Shown here one piece after another: positions 1-9,814 of a stretch of 64,000 nt of DNA; within the stretch, counting starts at the first letter, position 1; each line of letters starts with the position of its first letter. The position numbers were made by a program, and so were the translations under genes. The notes below the pieces were generated by a model. It saw only the letters and a list, made by a program, of their open reading frames with translations, searched no databases and was not told the DNA's origin. The DNA comes from Hymenobacter jeollabukensis (GTDB lineage: Bacteria > Bacteroidota > Bacteroidia > Cytophagales > Hymenobacteraceae): contig NZ_VAJM01000015.1 of assembly GCF_005771675.1 (NCBI RefSeq), positions 62,001 to 126,000 on the forward strand, in the 5' to 3' direction.

Positions 1-1355
1 TTGTAGGCTTCGTAGCCGTTGCCCACCCAGGCAATCCACTTCTGGGTGATAATCTTGTTCAGGTTTTTCTGCCGGCTGACCGCGTCCGCGGCCGGCGTCA
101 GCGTCACCCAGCGCGGGTTGGCCGCGAAGTAGGCGTCCACGTCGGCGTCGGTGAGGCCGGCTTTGCGCATGGAGGCGCGCACGGCCTCGCGCAGCAGGGC
201 CTGGGCGTCGCCGACGACGCCCAGCATTACCGCCGACTCGGCCCGGATGAACAGCACCTGGAAGTTCGTGAGCAGGCGAATGGGGGCCGCGCCGCTGGTG
301 CCGGCCGGGTAGGCGCCATAGCGCGAGCGGTTGGCCAGGGCGGGGCCGGCGCCGGGCGTCCCGTTCTGAAAGCCCGTAAACACGCCCACCGAGGTTACCG
401 TGCCGGTGAGGTTGGTGGTGGCCGTGGGCGTCGGGGTCGTGGTGAAGAACTTCGGCAGGCGCGGGTCGTTGCGCAGGGCCATGCTGTCGAGCAGGCGCTG
501 GCTCAATAGCAGGTCGGTGGTGCGGTTGACGTAGTTGAAGCTGTAGATCGGGTTCTGGCTGCCGACGGAGGAGCCGTAGGGCACCTCGAAGTCTTCGTCG
601 TTGGTAGCAATGTAGGCGCCGGGTCCCTTGGCCAGCACTTCCTCGATGATGGCCTTGGCCAGGGCCGGCTCCCGGACGCTGACGGTATTGGCCAGCTTCA
701 GCAGCAGGGTGTTGCCCATCTTTTTCCACTTGGCCAGGTCGCCGGCATACACCGGGTCGTCGGTGGCGCCGGGCTTGAAGGTGCTGGGCTTGTCCAGGTC
801 GGCCAGGCCCTCCTTCACCAGGTCGAACAGGCTCTGCACGCCCTGGCCCGCGTTGCCCTTGTAAATGTCTTCCTGCCGGTCGAAGCGCGGCTGCAGGTTG
901 TCGAAGCGCCGCAGGGCCTCGGAGTACGGTACATCACCCCACAGGTCGGTGACCAGGGCAAAGTTGTAGGCTTTCAGCAGCTTGCCGATGCCCGCGTAGG
1001 CCGGGCTGTTCACGCGGTCGGCGGCCTCGATCATGCTCTGCGCGTTCTGCAGCACCCCGGCGTACAGCTCCAGCTGCCACTGGTTGTCGAGCCCGCCGCG
1101 GATGTTGTACACGTCCTGCCCGGTGCTCTGCGAGCCGGTGCCCGCCACGTGCTGCACCAGCAGGGAGGTGATGCGGCTGATTTCGTTGCCATTAGCGAAG
1201 CCGGTGCTGATGACCGTGCTCGGCAGCAGGTTGGATGGCGAGGCCACCAGCGGGTTGTTGGGATCTGTGTTGACGTTCAGAAAGTCGTCGCAGGCGGTGG
1301 TGCCGGCCAGCAGCAGGGCCAGCGCGGCGGCACCGAAGGATTTCGTTGCGTTCAT
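1..1355 (-). CDS. SusD/RagB-like outer-membrane lipoprotein (3' end beyond window)
   Basis: Surface lipoprotein of a SusC/SusD pair, expected to cap the SusC transporter and bind an oligosaccharide or peptide ligand at the outer membrane. About 451 residues are visible and the frame is open to the left edge, so the C-terminus is missing. The N-terminus has a hydrophobic signal ending in a lipobox-like stretch with Cys22. It is followed by DDFLNVNTDPNNP, the hallmark start of mature SusD proteins of the SusD-like_2 type. Near the edge it reads QKWIAWVGNGYEAY, typical of the helical C-terminal part of that subfamily. The start lies 14 bp after the susC stop, so the two are co-transcribed. The substrate cannot be read from sequence. 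Confidence 0.92.
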   Translation of the reverse strand, partial: MNATKSFGAAALALLLAGTTACDDFLNVNTDPNNPLVASPSNLLPSTVISTGFANGNEISRITSLLVQHVAGTGSQSTGQDVYNIRGGLDNQWQLELYAGVLQNAQSMIEAADRVNSPAYAGIGKLLKAYNFALVTDLWGDVPYSEALRRFDNLQPRFDRQEDIYKGNAGQGVQSLFDLVKEGLADLDKPSTFKPGATDDPVYAGDLAKWKKMGNTLLLKLANTVSVREPALAKAIIEEVLAKGPGAYIATNDEDFEVPYGSSVGSQNPIYSFNYVNRTTDLLLSQRLLDSMALRNDPRLPKFFTTTPTPTATTNLTGTVTSVGVFTGFQNGTPGAGPALANRSRYGAYPAGTSGAAPIRLLTNFQVLFIRAESAVMLGVVGDAQALLREAVRASMRKAGLTDADVDAYFAANPRWVTLTPAADAVSRQKNLNKIITQKWIAWVGNGYEAY

Positions 1356-1369
1356 GGAATCGGGCGGAG

Positions 1370-4300
1370 TTAGAGGGAGAAGCGCAGGTTCACGCCGTAG
1401 GTGCGGGCATTGGGCGAGCCTTGCAGCTCCAGCCCGCGGATGTTGCCCGCGCCCTGGGTGTTCACCTCCGGGTCGAAGGGGGCGTTGGGGGCGTAGAAAA
1501 ACAGGTTGCGGCCCGAGAGCGAGATGCTGGCCTGCCCGAAGGGCGTGCGCGCCAGCCACTGCTTGGGCAGCGCGTAGCCCAGCGACACTTCCCGCAGGCG
1601 CACCACCGAGGCGTCGTACACGTTCAGGTCGCTCTGCAGCCCGAAGCTGCTCCAGTAGCTTTGCGCGTCCACCTGGATGTTGTTGGGCCGGTAGGTACCG
1701 TCGCCGTTGGCAATGACGCCGGGAATCACGCGGGGCAATTCGCGGTCGGCGCCGGTTTGCTTGAGCGCGCCCAGGCTGCGGTACTGCCCCGCCGTGAAGG
1801 ATATCACGTCGCCGCCGTAGCTGCCATCTACCAGGAACGAGGCCGTCAGGCCCTTGTAGCTGAAGGTATTGGTGAGGCCCGCCTGCCAGTCCACGTTGGG
1901 GTCGGCAATAACCTGGTTGGGCACGTCGGGCATAAACAGGCCCGAGGACGGATTGATCAGGTACTGCCCGTAGTACGGGCTTTTCTCATCCGTCACGGTG
2001 GGCTTCTTGTTGCCCCGAATCACGCCGTAGGGCAGCCCGCTGATGTACGAGGCAATAGTGCCGGTAAAAGCCGCCCCGTTGATAGCCGACTCCGTCACGC
2101 CGTCGGAAATGGCCTTTACCTCGTTGCGGATGCGGGTAAAGGTGGCGGCCACGTCCCAGCGGAAGCTGCTGGTCTTGATTGGCGTGATGTTCACCAGCGC
2201 CTCCAGCCCCTGGTTGTCCATGCGGCCCACGTTGGCGAAGCGCTGCACGAAGCCCGAAGTGGGCGCCGTCGACACCGGCACGATCTGCTGTTCGTTGATG
2301 GTCTTGAAGTACGTCAGGTCCAGCGAGAGGCGGTTGTTGAAAAAGCCCAGATTGGTGCCCACTTCAAACGACTTGGTAAACTCCGGCGTCAGTGCCTGGC
2401 CGCCGCCGGCCACGTCGTTCAGGTCGAAGCCCGCGTAGGTAGTGCCGGCGGCCGTGGTAACGGGGTAAACGATGCTGGCCACGTTGTTGCCCACCACGCC
2501 CGTGGCGATGTACGTCGTGTTGATGCTGTAGGGCGTCGCGTCGCGGCCCACCCGCGCCACGTTGGCCCGGATTTTCCCGTAGCTGAAGTAATCGTTCTTG
2601 AAGTTGAAGGCGTCGGTAAACACGAAGCCCAGCGTGGCCGAGGGGTAGAAGAACGTGTTTTGCTTCGCCGGCAGCGTCGACGACTGATCGGCCCGGCCGG
2701 TCAGCTCCAGGAACAGGTAGTCGTTGTACGCCAACGACAATTGCCCGTAGTAGCCCACCAGCCGCTGCAACGTCGACAGCTCGCCCGAGCCGTTGAAGGT
2801 CTTGCCGTTCGAGGAGCTGGGAAAGTCCGGGAAAATCAGTTCGCTGGCCGTCGACTGCACCGTTTGCAGGCGGCGCTGGTTGATGTTCTGGCCCAGCAGC
2901 AGGTTGGCGTTCAGGCCCTCGCGAAAGAGGTTGTCCTTTTTCAGCGTCACCAGCATGTCGCCGTTGACTTCGGAGCGGAAAATGTCCTGGTCGATGATCT
3001 GCCCGGCGGCGGCGCGGATGGAGCCCACGTCGTAAATCTGCTTGCGGCGGTCGGTGTAGGTGTCCAGGCCGGCGCGGTAGGCCACGTTCAGCCAGGGCGT
3101 CACCGCGTAGCGCAGGTTTGCCACGTTGATGAAGCGCGTCAGGTTCGAGGTAGTGGAGTTGCGCTCCAGGCTCCAGTACGGGTTTTCGACGGCCGACGGG
3201 ATGAAGATGCTCTGCCGGGTCACCGGGTCGATGTAGGGCAGGCCCTGCAGGTTGTAGCTGCGTGGTACCACGTTCAGTCGCCCGAAGGGCGAGCCGCTGT
3301 TGCCCTGCGGCGGCCCGGCCTGGTTGCTCTGGATGAAATTCACCGAGCCGCCGGCTTCCAGCTTGTTCAGCAGCCGGGTATTGCCCGCCAGCTGCACGGT
3401 GGTGCGCGTCAGCCCCGAAAACTTCGTGATGCCCTCCTGCCGGGTGTTGCTCACGTTCAGGGCCAGGTTCTGCTCGGCGTTGCCGCCGGCAATGTTCACT
3501 CCGTTCTGCAGGATGTAGCCGGGCCGGTAAAAGTCGCGGGTGTTGTTTCGGTAGGCGCGGTAGTCCTGGGTCTGCAGCTCGCCGTTGGCGTCGAGGTAGG
3601 CCAGGCCGTTGGCCCGCGTGGGCGCGGTGCCGAAGCGCGGCCCCCACGAGGACAACACCCCGCTGTTCGGGTCGTTGGGCACGCTCAGCACGTTGCTGCC
3701 GTTGGTGCCCTGCCCGTAGTCGTTCTGCAGCGGAATCAGCCCGTACACCCGCTGCTGCGAAAAGCCCGAGGCGACGGTGACTTCCAGCTTCTTGTTCAGG
3801 TTGCGGCCCGATTTGGTGGTGATGATGATGGCCCCCGAGGCCGCCCGCGAGCCGTACAGCGCCGCCGCCGCCGGCCCTTTCAGGATGGTCATGCTCTCGA
3901 TGCTCTCGGGGTCGATGTCGAGGGCACGGTTGGCCTGCTGGGCGCCGAACAAAGAGCTGGAGGTGCGGTCCAGGTCGTTGCTGATCGGAATGCCATCGAC
4001 TACGAACAAGGGCTGGTTGTTGCCCTGCAGGGAGCTGACGCCGCGGATGTTGATGTTGGACGAGGCGCCCGGCAGCCCGCTGGCCGTCACGATGTTGACG
4101 CCAGCCAGCCGCCCCTGCAACGCGTTGAGCAGGTTCGGCTCCGACTTCTGCGAGAGTACCTCCCCCTTCAGCTCCTGGGTGGCGTAACCCAGGCTGCGCT
4201 TGTCGCGCTCGATGCCCAGGGCCGTCACCACCACTTCGCTGAGCTGCTTGGTGTCGGTATGCAGGGCCACGTTCAGTTCGGCCGCGGCGCCGATTTCGCG

Positions 4301-4552
4301 CTCCACCGACAGGTAGCCGATAGAGCTGAATACCAGCACGCTGGCCGTGGTCGGCACTTTCAGGGTGTACACCCCGTCCGGGTTGGTCGACACCCCAACG
4401 GTGGTGCCTTTGGCAATAACGGTGACGCCGGGCAGACCCTGCCCGGTCGCGGCATCGGTTACTTTACCGGAAATGGATTTTTCCTGGGCTAGTGCGCCCT
4501 GGCTTACTGCCAGCAGCGGCGCAATAGCAATCAAGCTAAAAAGTTGTTTCAT
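1370..4552 (-). CDS. SusC/RagA family TonB-linked outer-membrane transporter
   Basis: TonB-dependent outer-membrane channel of 1060 residues, the usual SusC length, working with the SusD-like lipoprotein downstream. It has a signal peptide ending at about residue 22 (ALAQ), a carboxypeptidase-regulatory-like beta-sandwich (about 26-105, ISGKVTDAATGQGLPGVTV), a TonB-box-like segment (SEVVVTALGI), a plug with the DGIPI motif near 190, and a long beta-barrel ending in aromatic-rich LRFSL. The start is the ATG directly before the signal peptide. No anti-sigma or SusR-like regulator lies next to it in the window, so its regulation is not visible. Antisense frames over this gene are long because of the GC bias and are not genes. 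Confidence 0.96.
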   Translation of the reverse strand: MKQLFSLIAIAPLLAVSQGALAQEKSISGKVTDAATGQGLPGVTVIAKGTTVGVSTNPDGVYTLKVPTTASVLVFSSIGYLSVEREIGAAAELNVALHTDTKQLSEVVVTALGIERDKRSLGYATQELKGEVLSQKSEPNLLNALQGRLAGVNIVTASGLPGASSNINIRGVSSLQGNNQPLFVVDGIPISNDLDRTSSSLFGAQQANRALDIDPESIESMTILKGPAAAALYGSRAASGAIIITTKSGRNLNKKLEVTVASGFSQQRVYGLIPLQNDYGQGTNGSNVLSVPNDPNSGVLSSWGPRFGTAPTRANGLAYLDANGELQTQDYRAYRNNTRDFYRPGYILQNGVNIAGGNAEQNLALNVSNTRQEGITKFSGLTRTTVQLAGNTRLLNKLEAGGSVNFIQSNQAGPPQGNSGSPFGRLNVVPRSYNLQGLPYIDPVTRQSIFIPSAVENPYWSLERNSTTSNLTRFINVANLRYAVTPWLNVAYRAGLDTYTDRRKQIYDVGSIRAAAGQIIDQDIFRSEVNGDMLVTLKKDNLFREGLNANLLLGQNINQRRLQTVQSTASELIFPDFPSSSNGKTFNGSGELSTLQRLVGYYGQLSLAYNDYLFLELTGRADQSSTLPAKQNTFFYPSATLGFVFTDAFNFKNDYFSYGKIRANVARVGRDATPYSINTTYIATGVVGNNVASIVYPVTTAAGTTYAGFDLNDVAGGGQALTPEFTKSFEVGTNLGFFNNRLSLDLTYFKTINEQQIVPVSTAPTSGFVQRFANVGRMDNQGLEALVNITPIKTSSFRWDVAATFTRIRNEVKAISDGVTESAINGAAFTGTIASYISGLPYGVIRGNKKPTVTDEKSPYYGQYLINPSSGLFMPDVPNQVIADPNVDWQAGLTNTFSYKGLTASFLVDGSYGGDVISFTAGQYRSLGALKQTGADRELPRVIPGVIANGDGTYRPNNIQVDAQSYWSSFGLQSDLNVYDASVVRLREVSLGYALPKQWLARTPFGQASISLSGRNLFFYAPNAPFDPEVNTQGAGNIRGLELQGSPNARTYGVNLRFSL

Positions 4553-5175
4553 GCAGGCATTGCGTTAGGAATGGGATGGGCAAAAAGAGGTGGGGCCGCC
4601 GGGCTGGCCCGAACCGCGTGTGCCGGCCAGACTATGGCAGTAGTCCGGCCGGCACGGCCCGGGTTGGCAGCTTCGGGGGGCACTCCAGTAGCGGCCAGAC
4701 CAGGCTGTCGAGGTAGCACGGGCATTGGCGGCGCAGCTCGTAGCGGCCGAAACCTGCCGGGTACCGGCTCAGGCAGCTGCTGCGCATGGCTGGCTCTGCG
4801 CCGGCCGGCGCGGCCGTGGAATAGCTTCACTCACTCACTAGCCCACGACCGTCCTGCCCAAGCCGCGTCAGCCTTTGTTGCGTCAGGCACCGGGTAGGCC
4901 GACGGCACGCTGTTGCGCCAGGGCGGGCAGGCCCTAAAACTATCCCCGGTTGAGGATTTGATTACCCGCCACTGCTGCCAATTGTATGGCTACCAGAGCA
5001 ATGTAAAACTATGCAGGTGGGCGGGACCCCGAAACGAGCAAGTGACTGAACTGCGCATATCGCCCCGCCAATGGGTGAATTTTCAGGATGAGCCTCGGCG
5101 TAGTCCGGCCCGGCGGCTGGTGCGCCCACAGCGGCCGACAATGGCCCCGGCCCGGTAGCCCGCTCCCTCTTATAA
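4553..5175. other. Non-coding leader upstream of the SusC/SusD pair
   Basis: About 620 bp between the susC start and the terminator of the next leftward gene. No frame in either direction shows a recognisable protein. The stretch must contain the susC promoter, but I found no clean TAnnTTTG -7 element on the minus strand. The half nearer susC is very GC-rich. The part around 4950-5090 is more mixed and is the likelier promoter area. Confidence 0.5.
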
Positions 5176-5177
5176 AG

Positions 5178-5214
5178 CAAACAGCCTGTCGGGAGCCCCG
5201 ACAGGTTGTTTTAG
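5178..5214 (-). terminator. Intrinsic terminator of the T9SS cargo operon
   Basis: Arms at 5180-5193 and 5197-5210 form a 14-bp stem with one G-T type mismatch and a 3-nt loop. The position is about 60 bp beyond the stop of the leftward 1511-residue gene. T-rich sequence follows on both strands. Confidence 0.75.
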
Positions 5215-5271
5215 TCGCTATGAGTAGGGACCGATTGAGCGGCCAGGCCGTAGTAGGCTGGCAGCGGTTGC

Positions 5272-8200
5272 TTAGTCTTTCACTAGGCGGCGCACCACCG
5301 TGCCGCCAGTCGTGTGCAGGCGCACCGAGTACACGCCCGTGGGCAGCTCCTTCAGGTTCAGCTCCTGGGTGATGACACCTTGGCGAACCGGTAGCTGGAG
5401 CGTACGCACCACCTGGCCCACCGTGTTCAGTACCTCTGTCTTCACTAGGCCCTGCTGCTCCTTCAGCCCGGCCACGGTCAGCGTTACTAGGCCGTGGGTG
5501 GGGATGGGGTAGAGGCTCAGGCTGGCTTGCAGCTGGGCGGGGTTGGTGCTGGTCACGCGGGGCTGGAACCAGAGGAAGAAGCGCTGGCGGGTGGAGTCGG
5601 GGTGCATCGTGAAGGCGTACACCGAATCCAGGGCCAGGTCCTGGCGGCGGTTGAGCAGGCGGTCTTCCAGCAGCACCTGGGTGCCGGCCGGCAGGTGCTG
5701 CAGGCTGGTCAGCACCAGCGTGTGCGCCCCGTTCTGGCTCACGCGCAAGCCCAGCGGCACCACGCCGGCCGTGGCCAGCGCGGGCAGGCCGTTGATGCTC
5801 AGCGCGTCGGTGGCGGTGTTGCTCCAGAGACTGGGGCGGCCGTTGCCGTTGAGCTGCACCTTGTAGGCGTCGTAGCCCATCTGGTAGCCGGCGCCGGCCT
5901 GCGGATCAAAGTACAGCACCGTTTCGTCGGCCTGGCCCTGGGCGTTGCGGGCCTCCAGGCGCAGCAGCGGCTTCAGGGCGTTGGCCGGGCCGTTGCTGCC
6001 GGCTGCCTGCCGGTCGAAGGCCGGGCTCAGGTACGAGGTGTGGCGCACGGCGTTGGTCAGGCTGACCGTAGCCGAGGCGGCCGTGGCCCGCACGAAGAAG
6101 CCCTGCATGGCGGCCAGGTCCTTAGAGCCGCCGTTCTGGCCGATGCCGTTCACGTAGCTGCGGTAGGCCCCGGTGTAGCGGCCCGAGGGCACGTACACGT
6201 ACAGCGCCTTGTCCAGGCCGGCCGCGCCGGGCACCAGGTCCCAGTCGATGGGGGCCGGGTAGGGGTTGCCGAGCAGGTTCCAGCCCGAGCCCGCCTGCCC
6301 GCCCCGGCTGAGCGGGATGCTCACCGCGCCGTTCTGCAGCACGCCGCTGATGTCGACGGTCGTCGTCGGGTCGGTCATGGCCGAGTAGCCGCGCATCGGC
6401 ACCAGGTTGTCCGAAGCCGTGGGCACCATCCAACCCCGGTCGAAGAAGTTGCTGGCCGAGTTCAGGCGGGTTTCGTCGTACTGGTAGAAAGTCGGGAAGG
6501 GGGTCACCGTGTTGCCCTGGGTGTTGTAGGCCGGGTTCAGCTCGAAGACCGGCAGGTCGTCGGCAAACTCGCCCACCGTGGCCGTGCCCAGCTGCATCGG
6601 CGAGGCGTAGTGGCGGTAGCCAATGGTGGCTACGCCCGTGATGTAGCGTTCCATCGTGCTGCGGCCCGTCACCACGCCGCCGCCTGCGGGGTTCACCACC
6701 ATGGCGGTGCCCGCGGCGTTGGAGTGCAGCGTCAGGTAGCCGTCGGAAGCCAGGTTGCCGGTGGTCAGCGTGAGCATGTGGGTCACGCCGTAGGCGCTGC
6801 CCAGGGTCACGCCGGCCGGGTTGCGGATAATCAAATCGTAAAAGCGCAGGGGTGTGGTGGTGGTGCCGCCGAGCGTCTGGGCCCCGAGGCCGACGCAAGA
6901 CCAAGGGTATGTGCCCACGCTCACGCGCCCGTTGTTGGTGAGGCCGCCGAAGAGGTACACCGGCACGTCAAAAGTCAGCCCCGCCGTATTGTTTACTACC
7001 AGCCGGTTGAAGCGCATCAGGGTCGTGCCAGCGACGGTCTGGGGCCCCGTACCGTCGAAAGTAACCGCAAAGGAGCCCGGGTCAAACGCGCCGTTGTTCA
7101 GCCAGTTGCCCGTCACGTGCAGGCTCTGCGACAAGTGCAGCGTGGCGCCCGCATCGACCACGACCCCGCCCAGGTGCGCCGGCACGGGGCCGGTAATGAC
7201 GTGCTGGACGGGCCCGGTAAAGGTGATTTGCCCGGCCCCGGTCCAGGAGCCGTAGTTCGACACGTTGCCGTAGATGCTCAGCGACGAAACCACCTCCAAC
7301 GAAGCACCGGGCTCAATCATAATGGATTCGGCCTCGGCCCCGGTGCCCGCTACCACGGGCTGAAACCGGGCGGTACCGATGGTAACGGTGCTGCCGCGCG
7401 TGGGCACCTGCCCGCAGGCCCAGTTGCGCCCGTCAAGCCAGTCCGTCGACGTGCCGCCCGTCCAGACATAGCTCACGGCCTGCACCACCAGGTCGGTGCC
7501 GTTGTCGTTGGCACTGATGGTGGCCGGGCTGCTGGCACTCACCCGCACCCGGTAACCGGTGCCGGCGGGCGTGCCCGGCGGAATCGTGGCGCTGATGCGG
7601 CCGCTGCCCACGGTCCCGTCCTGGGTCAGCGTGCCGATAGCGGTGGGCGCGGCAAACGAGCCGCTGGCATCCGAGAGCTGCGCCGTAAATACGTTGCCGG
7701 CCCCGAAGGTCCCCTGCGCCGCGAATGGCACGCTCAGCGCGGAGCCGGGGCAGTAGGTCCCCGCGAAGCTACCGACGGCCAGGTACACGGTACCCTGAGT
7801 CACCGTTACCTGCGTCGTCTGCTGGCTGGTACAGCCCGCCTGGCTCACCGTCAGCATGTAAGTGCCCGCGTCGGCGGTGGTGGCGCTGGCAATCTGAGGG
7901 CTGGCCTGCGTCGAGCTGAAGCCGTTCGGGCCGGACCACTGCAGAGCAGCCCCGGCGGGCACCCCGGCCGAGGTCAGCTGGATGGGGCTGCCCACCGCAA
8001 CCGGCGAGTTCGACGCCGCCGTGACGCCCGCCAGGTTGGTGATGGTCCAGGGGGCGCTGGCGTTGCTGGTCAGCGCGGGGCCGCTGCTCACCAGGCGCAC
8101 CCGGTACTGGTTGCCGCTCGCCGCGCCTGGCACCGTCACCCTCACCCCCCCCGCCCCACTGCTGTCAAAGGCGGTAGTACCAATGGCGGTAGGATTGGCG

Positions 8201-9807
8201 AACGAACCACTTGCATCTGAAAGCTGGGCCGTGATGGTAGTGGCGGGGGGCACGCCGGGGGTGCTCACGTAGAAGGTCAGCCAGAACGCACTGCCGGTGC
8301 ACACCTGCCGGGCGCCGGCGTCATCCAGCGTGAGCGTGGTGGCGGCGGGGTAGGTGTAGCTGCTGGCCGAGCAGGCCGAGCCGCCGAGCGTCGTCACGCA
8401 GATGGGGCCGGTGGTGGCGCCGGCCGGGGCCGTCACCGTCAGCTGGGTAGCCGAGTTGACGGTAAAGCTCAGGGCCGCCGTGCCGTTGAAGGTCACGCCG
8501 GTGGCGCCCGTCAGGTTGGTGCCGGCGACAACCACGCTGGTGCCGGCCGGGCCACTGCCGGGCGTGAAGCTGCTGATGGTGGGCGGGCAGCCGGCCAGGA
8601 ATGCGCCGGCCCCGTTCACCAGCACGGGGCTGGTAAGCGGCCCCAGCGCGGATTGAAACAGCAACCGCACCGCGCGCACGTTCGGTAGCGGCGTCGGCAG
8701 CGTCTGGGTCAGATAATGCGTCTGCCCGCCGTTGAGCAGGGCCGTGTGCGTCCCGGCAGTGGTCCAGTTGCTCAGGTTGGTCGAGGTCTGCAGCTCCACG
8801 CGCAGCTCCACCGAGTTTTGTGCCTGCAGCGCCAGTTTCAGCTCACTGATTTGCTGCTGGTTGCCGCTGCCAAAATCAGCCTGGAGGTACGTATTGTCGT
8901 TGACTGGCGTCCCCTGCCCGCTACCGGCCGCCGCGTTGAAGGCCGCCTGCGCCGAGGGTAGCCCCGCCGACTGCGTGTAGCTGCCCGCCGGCAGCCCGGC
9001 CGCGAAGTTGGCCGAGAGGCTGCAGTCCAGCTTCTCAAACTCCCGGTTCTGCACTAGGCTCCACTGCCCGTTGGCGTCGCGGGTGCGCACGAACAGCCGG
9101 TGCGTTCCGTTGGCCAGGGCGCTGACGTCGGCCGTGAAGGCCAGGCTGGCTACATCCTGGGCAGGCGTGAACGATACAGTGGTGCCGTTGCCGAAACCAG
9201 GGTCGGCGTCGATGAAGTATTCGACGCGCGTGACGTTGGGCGCGGCGGCCAGGGCCGGCGCGTAGTAAAAGCTACGGACGCTGGTCAGGCTCCACTGGCC
9301 GGCGGCGTCGCGGGTGCGGGTGCTGAGCTGGTGAAACCCGGCCGCTAGTCCGTCCAGGTCAGCGGCAAACGTCACGCCGGCCAGCTCCGTAGCGGGCGTG
9401 ATGGGTACGCTGGTGCCGTTGCCGAAACCAGGGTCGGCGTCGATGAAGTATTCGACGCGCGTGACGTTGGGCGCGGCGGCCAGGGCCGGCTCGTAATAGA
9501 AGCTGCGCACTTGGGTCAGGCTCCACCGGCCATTGGCGTCGCGGGTGCGGGTGCTGAGCTGGTGAAAGCCCCGGCTGAGCCCCGTCAGGCTGGCCGTAAA
9601 CGCGAAGTTGCTGAGCGTTGGGGCCGGCGCGGCTACCGGAACCGGGGTGCCCTGCCCGAAGCCGGGGTCAGCTTCAAAAAAGTACTCAGCCTGCGTGATT
9701 TGCTGGGCCCGGCCAGCCGTAGCCAGCCCGCTGAGCAACAGCAGCAGCACGGCGCCCAGCCGCGCCCACCGCGCCCGGCCGGCGGCGAAACAAGAAGAAT
9801 GCAACAT
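5272..9807 (-). CDS. Very large secreted T9SS cargo protein with repeated N-terminal domains
   Basis: A 1511-residue secreted protein of unknown ligand. It has a signal peptide (about 1-35, ending GRAQ), then three tandem units of about 77 residues (about 36-262) built on YFxDADPGFGxGT and RDAxGQWSL motifs. A discoidin/coil-like stretch, an IPT/TIG domain (about 410-490, beginning PPTISSFTPGSGPAGTSV), Ig-like modules and a region resembling T9SS surface proteins follow. It ends in a type A sorting domain of about 80 residues (SLYPIPTHGLVTLTVAG ... GVYSVRLHTTGGTVVRRLVKD). The C-terminal domain predicts export by T9SS and surface attachment. It is the second gene of an operon, 7 bp after the beta-helix gene. 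A role in adhesion or polymer binding is only inferred. Confidence 0.9.
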   Translation of the reverse strand: MLHSSCFAAGRARWARLGAVLLLLLSGLATAGRAQQITQAEYFFEADPGFGQGTPVPVAAPAPTLSNFAFTASLTGLSRGFHQLSTRTRDANGRWSLTQVRSFYYEPALAAAPNVTRVEYFIDADPGFGNGTSVPITPATELAGVTFAADLDGLAAGFHQLSTRTRDAAGQWSLTSVRSFYYAPALAAAPNVTRVEYFIDADPGFGNGTTVSFTPAQDVASLAFTADVSALANGTHRLFVRTRDANGQWSLVQNREFEKLDCSLSANFAAGLPAGSYTQSAGLPSAQAAFNAAAGSGQGTPVNDNTYLQADFGSGNQQQISELKLALQAQNSVELRVELQTSTNLSNWTTAGTHTALLNGGQTHYLTQTLPTPLPNVRAVRLLFQSALGPLTSPVLVNGAGAFLAGCPPTISSFTPGSGPAGTSVVVAGTNLTGATGVTFNGTAALSFTVNSATQLTVTAPAGATTGPICVTTLGGSACSASSYTYPAATTLTLDDAGARQVCTGSAFWLTFYVSTPGVPPATTITAQLSDASGSFANPTAIGTTAFDSSGAGGVRVTVPGAASGNQYRVRLVSSGPALTSNASAPWTITNLAGVTAASNSPVAVGSPIQLTSAGVPAGAALQWSGPNGFSSTQASPQIASATTADAGTYMLTVSQAGCTSQQTTQVTVTQGTVYLAVGSFAGTYCPGSALSVPFAAQGTFGAGNVFTAQLSDASGSFAAPTAIGTLTQDGTVGSGRISATIPPGTPAGTGYRVRVSASSPATISANDNGTDLVVQAVSYVWTGGTSTDWLDGRNWACGQVPTRGSTVTIGTARFQPVVAGTGAEAESIMIEPGASLEVVSSLSIYGNVSNYGSWTGAGQITFTGPVQHVITGPVPAHLGGVVVDAGATLHLSQSLHVTGNWLNNGAFDPGSFAVTFDGTGPQTVAGTTLMRFNRLVVNNTAGLTFDVPVYLFGGLTNNGRVSVGTYPWSCVGLGAQTLGGTTTTPLRFYDLIIRNPAGVTLGSAYGVTHMLTLTTGNLASDGYLTLHSNAAGTAMVVNPAGGGVVTGRSTMERYITGVATIGYRHYASPMQLGTATVGEFADDLPVFELNPAYNTQGNTVTPFPTFYQYDETRLNSASNFFDRGWMVPTASDNLVPMRGYSAMTDPTTTVDISGVLQNGAVSIPLSRGGQAGSGWNLLGNPYPAPIDWDLVPGAAGLDKALYVYVPSGRYTGAYRSYVNGIGQNGGSKDLAAMQGFFVRATAASATVSLTNAVRHTSYLSPAFDRQAAGSNGPANALKPLLRLEARNAQGQADETVLYFDPQAGAGYQMGYDAYKVQLNGNGRPSLWSNTATDALSINGLPALATAGVVPLGLRVSQNGAHTLVLTSLQHLPAGTQVLLEDRLLNRRQDLALDSVYAFTMHPDSTRQRFFLWFQPRVTSTNPAQLQASLSLYPIPTHGLVTLTVAGLKEQQGLVKTEVLNTVGQVVRTLQLPVRQGVITQELNLKELPTGVYSVRLHTTGGTVVRRLVKD
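9181..9490 (-). repeat. Tandem 231-bp repeat inside the T9SS cargo gene
   Basis: Two consecutive 77-codon units share a block of 79 identical bases (9181-9259 and 9412-9490) at an offset of 231 bp. A third, more diverged unit follows at about 9640. The identity at DNA level, including third positions, points to recent duplication or gene conversion. Confidence 0.85.
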
Positions 9808-9814
9808 GGCCGGG

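Noticed and set aside
1346-4492. A 1048-codon open frame on the + strand
   Set aside because: It is antisense to the clear SusC gene, Val/Gly/Arg/His-rich and without any family feature. GC bias at third positions creates it.
5494-8220. A 908-codon open frame on the + strand
   Set aside because: Antisense to the T9SS cargo gene and low-complexity (Arg/Val/Gly/His); no signal or domain.
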